The notes under the pieces: generated by a model
The model's database searches: none
Told to the model about the DNA's origin: nothing
The model's input: only the letters and a program-made list of their open reading frames with translations
Source: Pavlovales sp. CCMP2436
Taxonomy: Eukaryota > Haptophyta > Pavlovophyceae > Pavlovales
Reading direction: 5' to 3'
DNA length: 19,108 bases
Assembly (NCBI GenBank): GCA_026770615.1
Contig: MU631827.1
Span: forward strand, 9,412 to 28,519
Part shown: piece after piece, positions 1-9,436 of the stretch
Layout: each line of letters begins with the position of its first letter
Position numbering within the stretch: the first letter of the stretch is position 1
Position numbers and translations under genes: made by a program

Positions 1-294
1 TCGGCCGCGGCCGAGGCGGCAGCCGCCGCTGCGACGGCTGCTGCGGCGGCGGCGTCGGCTGCGGCGGCGGCGGCGGCGGCGGTAGCGGCGGATGCGGGGG
101 CAAAGGCGGCGAAGGCAAAGGCTGCGGCTGCGATGGCTGCAGAGGTGAAGCCGGAGGAGGCGGGGGAGGTCAAGCCCGAGGCCGCTGAAGAAGCGAAGGC
201 CGAGGTGCCCGTGGCCGACGGCGATGACGAGGATCTGCCGCCGGGCACCGCCGCCGATGGCGATGACGAGGATCTACCGCCGGGCACCGCCTAA
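1..294 (+). CDS. C-terminal end of an Ala-rich, acidic-tailed protein (5' partial)
   Basis: Frame 1 is open from the first base to a TAA at 292-294, giving 97 residues of a protein whose start lies outside the window. The first 35 or so residues are almost pure alanine. A Lys/Glu/Ala-rich stretch with two short VKPE motifs follows. The protein ends in two near-identical 13-residue units, each containing DGDDEDLPPGT. No domain is visible, so I cannot name the protein. An Ala/Lys/Glu-rich segment with an acidic tail is common in nucleic-acid-binding or ribosome-associated proteins, but that is only compositional. The two tail repeats keep the same amino acids while differing at synonymous third positions, which supports real translation. 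It is the last exon or part of it; no intron is seen inside. Confidence 0.6.
   Translation, partial: SAAAEAAAAAATAAAAAASAAAAAAAAVAADAGAKAAKAKAAAAMAAEVKPEEAGEVKPEAAEEAKAEVPVADGDDEDLPPGTAADGDDEDLPPGTA
214..291 (+). repeat. Two-copy 39-bp in-frame tandem repeat
   Basis: Units at 214-252 and 253-291 differ at two bases, both synonymous (gac/gat and ctg/cta). Each encodes Ala plus DGDDEDLPPGTA, and together they form the acidic C-terminus of the upstream gene. The unit is a multiple of three, so the duplication kept the frame. Confidence 0.9.
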
Positions 295-1008
295 GACGCT
301 GCTGCCTGCGCCCGCGCTCGCTTGGGTCGACTCGGGGCTCGGCTCGCCGGCGCTGGGCATGCGCGCCGCTGCGCCGCGCGCCGCGCCACGCGACGAATTG
401 CCACGCGCGCGCACAGCGGCGCCCAGCGAATTTGATTATTGCGACGAAACCCAGCGGCACGTGCGCGCGCGCCGCCGCGCGCCTCTGTGCGTCCGCATGC
501 CTTTGTGACGCGCGCGTCTCGCCACGATCACCCTCGCTTCGACTCTGGGATGTGCGCTCCCGCGCGCTTCCCGCATGATCATGGCCTCCCAGCCGTCCGC
601 GACGCCCTTAAAGCACGCTCTCCCCCGGCGACCGAGCGGCTCTTCGCGACGAAACGTGCCACGCGCGACCCCCGGCGCCGCCCACGTGCGCCACGACCGC
701 GCGCCCGCGCCGCAACCGCCGCAGCGCGTACCTCTGAGGCTAGCCACGTGACTAAACAAAGCTGGACGTAACAAACTCGGAGTAGCACTCGGCTGTAGCT
801 ATAGTTCATGAGGTGGGCTTGATGAATTGCGCCTTTGGCTGGAGTGGCCGTTTTTAAAATCGACGAGATCGGCGCTGTTTGCAGAACGACATCGCGGACC
901 CGAGCTAGAGCTTGGGTTGACCCTTGGGTGGAGTAGCATCCCTGACCACCCTGTGGAGCTCACCTCCGTGGGGCTCGAGCTCTGCTGCAACAGGCGCCGC
1001 CTTCCGGG
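295..1008. other. Intergenic region and 5' flank of the BEACH gene
   Basis: About 700 bases of very GC-rich DNA to about 730, then more balanced sequence to 1008. The open frames on both strands are Arg/Ala/Pro-rich, mutually overlapping and without domain signature, as expected by chance in GC-rich DNA. No RNA gene, TATA box or repeat stands out. The composition drop from about 740 to 960 may mark the promoter/5' UTR of the downstream gene, but no core element can be identified. Confidence 0.5.
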
Positions 1009-4000
1009 ATGCAGCAGGCGCTTGCCCGTGCCAAAGCCCGGCTACTCCCGTCCGAGGGCGCACAGGGCGGTGTGCCTTCCCCGCCCGAGCACAGCCCGCG
1101 CGGGGAAGCAGGGCGCAAGATGGCGGAGCCGGAGGTGCTGAGAACGGAGCTCACGCTCGACAAGGCGCTCAAAAGCCTCTTCCACCCGGGCTCTGGCGAG
1201 GTGAAGGACGCCACGGCGATTCGTCCGCTCTTCACGCTCCTCGGCAGCGGCGCGGGCACGCCCGCCGAGGTTCACAACGCCGCGCGCCGCCTCGCACGCG
1301 CGTGCGAGCGCGATCGCGTGTGCGAGCAGCTTTGCGCTGAGGATGGTGCCGAGGCGATCCTCGACGCGCTCTCGGACGCGCAGCCGAGCGAGCGCGCCGA
1401 GCTACTCTCGGAGCTGCTTGCGCCATCGCTCTGCGCGCTCATTGCATATCGCTGCCCGCCACGCGCGTGCGCGCAGCTGCTCGCGCTCGCAACGCGGCGG
1501 ACTGCGCGCGCGGATGACGCGGCCGCCTTCGCCGCGCGACTCGCGGTGCTGCGCGCACTACGCGGCGCGCTCGAGAGCTCACCCGAGGATGTGCGCGTGG
1601 CGCCGACGGGCGCGCGCTCAGTGCCCTCCCTCAGCGCGTGCGACCTGGGCGGCCCGCGCGCGGAGGGTGTCGGGCTTTCGCCGTTGGGCGCGCTGCTTCG
1701 CGCGGATGAGGGCCACACCGTCTGCCTGCGGCTGCGCCTGCACCCGCCATCGCTCGGCACGATGCCCGCGGACGCCGAGTGGTGCCTGTGTGCGCTCACG
1801 GCAGAGCGTGCGCGCGCGTCCGAGACACCACTCGCCGACATTGGCGGCGGTATCGGCCGGCGCGTGGTAACGTTCACGTGGACGGTCGACGGACGCTGTC
1901 GGCTGCTGCTGCGTTCGTCGCTCTCGCCGCAGCCGCTCGTCGTCGCCAACGTGTCGGGCACCCCGCTGGACCCGTACGCAGCCGACACGGGCTCATCGCC
2001 CAGGGCGCAGGTGGGTTGGCACGCTGTGATGCTGAGCCTTGCGCTACCCGCTGCGTCCAGGGCGCAGACGTCACAGTCGGCGGGCGTCACCGCGTGCGCG
2101 TTCGTCGACGGCGTGGCACTGACACCGCCGTCGGAGGCAGACGTGGCAAGCTACGGCCGCGGCGGCGACGACTGGGATCTCTCCGCAGCCGCGCGGTGGC
2201 GGTACGAGTACCTCGCGCAGTGCCACCTGGGCGCGCTGCCGCCCGAGGCGGCACGGCTGCTGCGCGTGCGCGCGGCGGGCCACGCCTCGCGCGTGCGCCG
2301 CGCGACGGAGGCGGACGCGGGCGGCGGCGACGCCTCAGAGGCGCTCGGCGGGCCGGTGGTCGGCGCGCTACCGGGCGTTCTGCACTCTGCGCTCCTGCTG
2401 CGCGGCTACTCGGATGCGCGCGACGCGGCGGGCTACGCGGCGATGGAGGCGTGCCACCCGCACTCGCACATCCACGTGAAGCCCACCGTGCCGCAGCGCG
2501 CCGACCCGGACGGCACCCGCGCGCTCGCAGGCGCCTTGGACGCGACGGCGACGGCGAGCGCGGCCTCCACCGCCGCCACCGCCGCCGCGTCCGCCTTCTC
2601 GTGGGCGCGCGGCAAGAGCAAGGGTGTGCTCGGCGGCTCTGGCAGCGCGCGCGCTGTGCTCGCCGCCGAGCTCGCGAGCACCGAGTGCGGCGGGCGCGAC
2701 TCGGCGCCGGAGTACGCGCTCACGCACAACGCGGCGGCCGGCGGCTCGGCGGAGGTATGCGTCGTGCAGCAGGCCGTCCCCTACGACTTCCGCTTCGCCA
2801 AGCTCGCGCGTGTCGTCGCTGCGTTCGACGCGGGCGTGCACGCGACTGCGCTGCACCTGCTCCCGGACGAGGGCGAAGGTGCGGGCCGGTGGATGGCGCA
2901 CGCGGGCGTGCCCGCACCGCCCGCGCGCGGCGGCGGCGGGTACGCAAAAGCGGACGAGGGGTCCGAGCCGAGCGGGCCACACGCGCGCGTGCTTGACGGC
3001 TGCGTGCTGCTGCGGCCACGACTGCCCGCCGCGGCGCTCGACGCGGCCGGCGGCGTGTGGGCGCTGCTGGTGGCGGCGGAGGGACTCGTGCTCGATGAGC
3101 AGGTTTTTGTTTGTTTGTTTTTGTGTGTGTGTGCGTGTTTGTTTAGAATCGTGCGTAACTGTTTGTAACTGTGGCGCGGTTGCTGCGGATCAGGCGCTGC
3201 GCGAGGCCGAGTTCGCCAACGCCATCGCTGAGTCGATGGCGCAGGCGACGGCGGAGGCGGAGGCGCACGAGGCGGCGGCGGCGGCGGCGGCGGCGGCTGC
3301 GGCAGCGAAGCGGGAACAGAATGCGCAGCTCTTGGCGTCTCTGGCCGAGCCCAGTCGCGAGAGGAGTGGCAGCCAGGGCAGCAGCCAGAGCAGCTTCCGC
3401 TCCGCCGCAACCACCGCCGGGCCGCCGCTGCTCTCGCCGCTCGGCCTCATCGGCGGGTTCGGCAAGCAGGTATTCTACAATTTCTTTATCCGTGTTATGA
3501 TTCTCGTGATTTGTACCCCGTGTAACTTCTTCTTTTTTTACTTCTTTTTTACTTTTTACTTTTTTTTTCGGTTTTCTATTCTCATTCTTATTCTTGTTCT
3601 TTTTCTTCTATTTCTTGCAGCTGCTGGCCAAAGCCGTGGATGAGTTTGCGCAGCGGCAGAACCCGCTCGGCAGTCCGTTTGGTGGGAAAGGCCCCTTTGG
3701 TGGGCACGGCCCCTTTGGCAGCCACGCCGCGGTCGCGCCGACGGCCGCCGTCCCCGCCATCCCCACCGCCCAGCCCGACGCCGCTCTCGCGCTCGTGCAC
3801 GTGCCGCCCCCCGTGGTGGCCACCCCGGGGGACGTGCCCGTGGCCGTCGCGCTGCCGACGAGTGGGGCGGTGTGCTCGCGTTCGCGCGCGCTGCTCTCCG
3901 CCTCACTGGCCGAGGTTGTTCACGCGCTCGCCGGTGCGCATTATTTTAATTATGATTCGTTTTTTTTACAGTAATAATAATTATGATTATGAATAATAAT

Positions 4001-7000
4001 TGTTATGATTATGATGATGATTATTATAACAATGATGATGATAATTATTGTTATTATTATAAACAGTATAATTGTAATACTCATTATTATTATTCTTATT
4101 CTTATTCTTATACTATTATACTTATTATAATACTACCACTGCTGCTGCTGCTGCTACTACTACTGCTGCTAATACTACCACTGCTAATACTACCACCACT
4201 ACTACCACTAATAATACTACTACCATCACGAAGCTCTGCTGCGCGCGAGCGCCGAGGCGCGCACCGTGGCCGCGCGCGACGACGTGCTCGGCCTCCTCGG
4301 CGGGCTGCTGATGCGCGCGCCGCCGCTGCTCTCGCACGCGCTGGTCCTCGCGCTGCACGCGCTCGCCGAGTCTGCGCACGCGTCCGAGATGCGCTTCGCC
4401 GCCAGTGCGCACGCCTCCAAGCGCGTGGCGGGCGCAGCGGGCGCAGCGGCGCGACTGGCGCTCGGTGCGCAGGCGCTGCTCCTCGACCTGCGCCTGTGGA
4501 GCTACGCGCCCGCCGACGTGGCGGCCGCCGCGCTCGCGCTTGACCTCGGCGGCCGTGCGCCCGCCCCGCCCGCGCCGTCCGCCTCCCTCTGCGCCTCCTT
4601 CCGCGCGGACGACGCGGCGGACGCAGCAGCCGACAGGGGCGCGGGCGGGGCGGGCTGGCGCGGCTGGCGGCTGCCGCTGGCGCCTCCGCTGGCCGAGTTG
4701 CTGCTTGACACGACGCGCGCCTGCTTGTGGGAGGAGGCGGAGGGCCTCTCGCAGCAGCCGCTGCAGTGCGAGCTCACCGGCCTCGCGCTCGCCGGCCGGC
4801 CCAACGACGCCGGCGTGCTGCGCGCGCTGCGCGAGGCGGCGCTCGGCCTCGCCCTCGCGGGCGCCGACGGGCGCGCCGGCCGCGCGCGTGCGCTCCGCCT
4901 GGGTGCGCTGCTGCACGCGGCTGCCTCGCCCGAGCCCGTGCTCGCCGCCACGGCGCTCCGCGCGTGGGCGACGGTGCACGTGCTCGCCGAGCTGCCCGTC
5001 GAGCCGGACGAGCTCGCCGTGCTCCTCGCGATGGCCACCGCCGGCGCGGACGCGCGCACCGCCGCCGACGCGCTGATCACGCTCGAGGTCGTCAGCTCGC
5101 AGCTGCAACTGCGGCCCGCCTTCGCCGCCATCGCCGCTGTCGCCGTCGTGGAGACGGGGCGGCAGCGCAGCCAGAGCTCGATCGGCGCCTACGAGCTTGG
5201 CATCTCGCTGCCGCCGCTGCCACGGCGTGTCGAGGAGCTCTCGCCCATCCTCGGCTCACAGACCCTCGCGAGCTTTGACCGCGCGAGCAGTTTTGACCGC
5301 GCGAGCAGCTTTGGCCGGCTGCTGCTGCCCTCCTCCGTCAGCCTCGAGGGCTCGGTCGCCGACGGCGCGGGCGCGGCGCTGCAGCCCGCCTTCGACCCCG
5401 CCGACGACGAGCATGCGGCAGTGGGCGGCGCGCCCGCGGCCGACGGCGGCGCGGCCGACGGCGGCGACGCCTCCGGCTCGGCATCGTCGGCCTCGATGAG
5501 CCCCAGCCGCGCAAACTCGCGCTCGACGCCGCCGCGCGGCCGCTTCGTCGGCGCGGGCGCGTTGCGCCTGCTCCGCCGCTCCGCGCCGCTCGTATCGCTG
5601 CCGCCCGCGCCTGCGGCGAGCCTCGAGGCGCCCTCGCTCCAGTCGGCGGCCAACGCGCGCGCAGCGGGTGGCTTGCTGCTCGCGCTCAGCGCACTCGGCG
5701 TGCGCCGCGCGCGCGGGCTGCAGCTGGCGGGGGCCGTCTTCGGCGCCGCGCTCGACTGGGCGGCGCGCGACGCGGCGGCCGGGTGCAACGGCGGGTCCGA
5801 CGGCTGGGCCGACGGCGACGGTGAGCCGCCGTCGCCACCGTCGCCAAGAACGCCGGCCGAGGCGGTGAACGCCATCCGCTCGCCACGTGTCGCCGCCGCG
5901 CTGCTGCTGCTCGCGCACGACGCCACCGCAACCGCGCTGGGGGAGCGCGAGGCGCGCGGCGCGCTGGAGGTGGGCGCGCTGCTCCTCCGCCGGCTGTCGG
6001 AGTGCGACTCGGAGCTCGCGGCCTCGCAGTGGCTGCTGGCCGCCCTCGCCGCGCGCACTGACGCCGACGCGCGCGCCGAGCAGCCCGCCGCCGCACCGGC
6101 CGAGGCGGCGGCGGCGCGCGCGCTCGCCGGCACACTCGGCAACTGGGGCGCGGCGGCGCTCGCCGGCTCGCCGGAGGGCTGGCGCCGGATGCAGCTGCTG
6201 CTGCTGGCCTCTCGCTACCACGACGAGCGTGCCAAGGGCAAGCGCGGGACGAGCCGCGACGGCGGCGGCGGTTCGTGCTTGCGGCTGTACGTGCCGCTGC
6301 TGCTCGCGGCGCTCGGCGAGCTGTGCGAGCCAAACGCGCCCCACTGTGCACTCCCGTGGGCGGCGGGCAGCGGCGGCGGGCTGCGTGTGCCGGGGCTCTG
6401 CGCCTCCAGCAGCGCCCTCGGCACGCGGCCCGGCAGGTCCGAGAAGGACTCGGACGGCGGCTCCCGGTGCGACTCGGTGGGCACCGCGCAGTCCGACCTC
6501 GAGCCCGACACGGAGTCGGACGACGAGCCCGACTCGGAGGGTGACGACGCCGAAGCCGACGCAGGCCTCCACGACGACGAAGGCGGTGGCGGCGATGACG
6601 ACGAGGCCGACCTCGGCGCGGACGGCACGCTCCCCGCCTCGCTCTGCCGCCTCGGCCCACGCGCCGACGTCAGCGCGGCCGGCGGCACTGTGGCGTGGCG
6701 CGGGCTCGAGGCTGTGCTCGACGAGCTCTGGCATGCGCTCGACGAAGGGCTGACGCGCGACGGCGACAGCGGTGGTGCCTCCGAGGAGCAACCCCCCGCG
6801 CGCACGCAGCGGCTGCTGCTCCGCCGGTTGCGGCCGCTGTGCGCGGCGCTCGCGCGCACGCCGCTGCCCGCGCGCGCGGGCGGCGGTGCGCGCGCCGCGC
6901 GGCTGCTCGGCTCGTCGTCGGTGCTCGTGAGCGTGCGGTTGCTGCGCGGGACGCTCGCCCTGACGGCGGAGGCGGTGGCGGCCGGAGGTGCCGCTACCGA

Positions 7001-9021
7001 GCGCTCGGCCGTCGAGTGCGCGCGCGCGGCGGCCGAGCTGAGCCTGCTGCTCACGCCCACGGCGGCGTTCGCGCTCAAGTGTCTGAGCCGGGACCTCGCG
7101 ACCGGCGGTGGTGGGCGGCGGCTCGCTGGCGCGCTCGCGCGCGCGCGCGCGCTTCTCCGAGGCGCCTGCGCGACGGGGCTGCGTGCGCTCGCCGCGCTCT
7201 GCACCGCGCCGGCGGCCGCGCGCGCGACGCCCGCCGTGTTGCGGCTGTGCTTCGTGCTCGCGCGGCCGCTGGCCGCCTCGGCCGATGTGCCTGCCGAGCT
7301 GCTCGACGCGCTGCGCGCGCCGGCCGCCGCCCCGACCGCCGCGCCCGCCGCCGCGCCCGCCGGATCAGCTGCGCCCGCGGCTGCCGCGTCCACGCCCGCG
7401 GCTCCCGGATCGGCTGCGTCCGCGACAGCCGCGCCAGCCGCTGCCGCGGTACTCGCTGCCGCCGAGGCTCCCGCCGCCGCCCCCCCCGCCGCCGCCGCCC
7501 CCGCCTCCGCCCCCGCCGCCGCCGAGGCCCCCGCTGCAGACGCCGAGGCCCCAGCGAGCGCGCAGGCGGGCAGCGCGGCGCTCGTCGCCACGGTGCTCGC
7601 TGCCGCCACCGCGCTCGAGGCGCTTCTCCTCGCCGAGCCGCGCGCCGCCGTCAAGCGCGCCGCCACCGTCGAGCAGCGCTCGTCGCTCTACGCCAAGCTC
7701 GTGGCGGGGGCGCGCGTGATCCTGCGCGCGTGCACCGACGAGCAGGGAGTCCTCGACGCGCTCGGCGCGCTGCCCACCGCCGAGGCGGCCGTGCGCGCCG
7801 AGGCGGCGGGCTGGGCGCAGCGCGTGCAGAACCTCGAGCAGCGCTCGCACACGCAGCAGCGCGCGCTGCGCAAGGCCCTCCGCCGCCTGAGCCACGCGCC
7901 GGGCGCGTCGGTCGGCGGGCTGCGCTCGGTGCGCGGGGCGGCAGGGGCGCACTTCCGCATGGACGGCTTCGAGTCGTCGAGTAGCACGCGCCGGCGGCTC
8001 AAGCCGCACTTCAACTTCGACGCGCACCTCGAGGCGACCGTTGCGGCGCGACACGACTCGAACGCCGCGGCCGTGCGCGACGCGACGGCGAGTTCGGCGA
8101 CCACGCCCCTCGACATGATGCGCCGCCTCTCCGCCGAGCTCGCCGCGGCCACCGCGAGCGAGCAGGCCACCGCCAACACGCGTCCGCGCTCGAGGCTGCG
8201 CGGCGGCGGCGTCCAGCGGGCCGCCGGCGGCGCGGGCGGCGGCGACGAGCTGGCGGCTGCGCTCGAGGCGGGCGTGGAGGCGGAGGCGGTGCGCGGACTC
8301 GCCGCGCAGCTCTACGGGCTCCTCGGGCTGCGCGTGGGCGACGAGGCGGCGGCCGACGCTGCGGGCGGCGGGGCGGGGCGCGAGCGTGCGTCGAGCGTCG
8401 ACAGCCGCGGCGCGGTGGCGGCGGAGGCGGGGGGGGGCACGCTCGGCGCGCGCGCGGGACGATCCGCCGTCACTGTGCTGCGAGCGGCCATGTGCGGGCT
8501 GGTGAAGGGCCTGCGCGTGATCCCCGGCACGCTGCTGCTCACACCGACGCACCTCTACTTTGCGCCGGACGCGGACGAGGCGCTCGCCTCCAACGCCCTC
8601 GAGCGGCTCTGGCCGCTGGTGGGCCTGCGCGAGCTGCACGCGCGCCGCTACCTGCTGCGCGCGTCTGCGCTCGAGCTCGTCTTCGACAGCGGGCAGACGT
8701 TCTTCCTGCACCTGGTCTCGGCCGCTGCGCGCTGTCGCATGCAGGCGGCGCTCTACGCTCGGCCGCTCCCCGCGCTCGCGCCAGGCCACTCGCGCGTCGT
8801 CGAGCCGGGCGGGTCGGTGCCGAGGCAGGAGGCGGCGCGTTGGACGCGGCAGTGGCGCGAGCGGCAGATCTCGACTTTCGACTATCTCGCGCGCGTCAAC
8901 TCGCTCGCTCAGCGCACGCCCAACGACCTCACGCAGGTGAGAGTCAATCCTTGCTCTGATTCTAGCCTCGTTCTGGTCCCCACCCCAATCCGAATTCGAA
9001 TCCTCAGATTGTGGTTCAACC

Positions 9022-9065
<44 letters not shown>

Positions 9066-9356
9066 TTCCCGTGGGTGCTTTCCAACTACGAGTCAGAGGA
9101 CCTCGACCTCTCCGACCCCGCCAACTTCCGCGACCTCTCGCGACCGGTGGGTGCGCTGCTCGACGACAGCCACTCGACTTTGCGCGAGAACTACGCGCTG
9201 CTGGCTGAGCAGTGGCAGAGTGAGGGGCACGAGGGCGGCGCGTTCAAGCCGTTTCACTACGTAAGAATACTTCTGCCGTGTCTGCTTATTGCTGTCGTCA
9301 TGGTTGTTGTCATTATTATCCTTACTGTCGTCATCGTTGTTGTTGATGTCGTCGTT

Positions 9357-9389
<33 letters not shown>

Positions 9390-9401
9390 GATGTCGTCGT
9401 T

Positions 9402-9436
<35 letters not shown>

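Noticed and set aside
579..809. Minus-strand open frame with a hydrophobic start, upstream of the BEACH gene
   Set aside because: The rest is Arg/Ala-rich noise; it overlaps several equally open frames and has no domain or neighbour support.
4125..8789. Very long minus-strand and alternate plus-strand open frames across BEACH exon 4
   Set aside because: They are Arg/Ala/Pro-rich shadows of a GC-rich coding exon; the PH-BEACH and BEACH motifs lie only in the chosen plus-strand frame.
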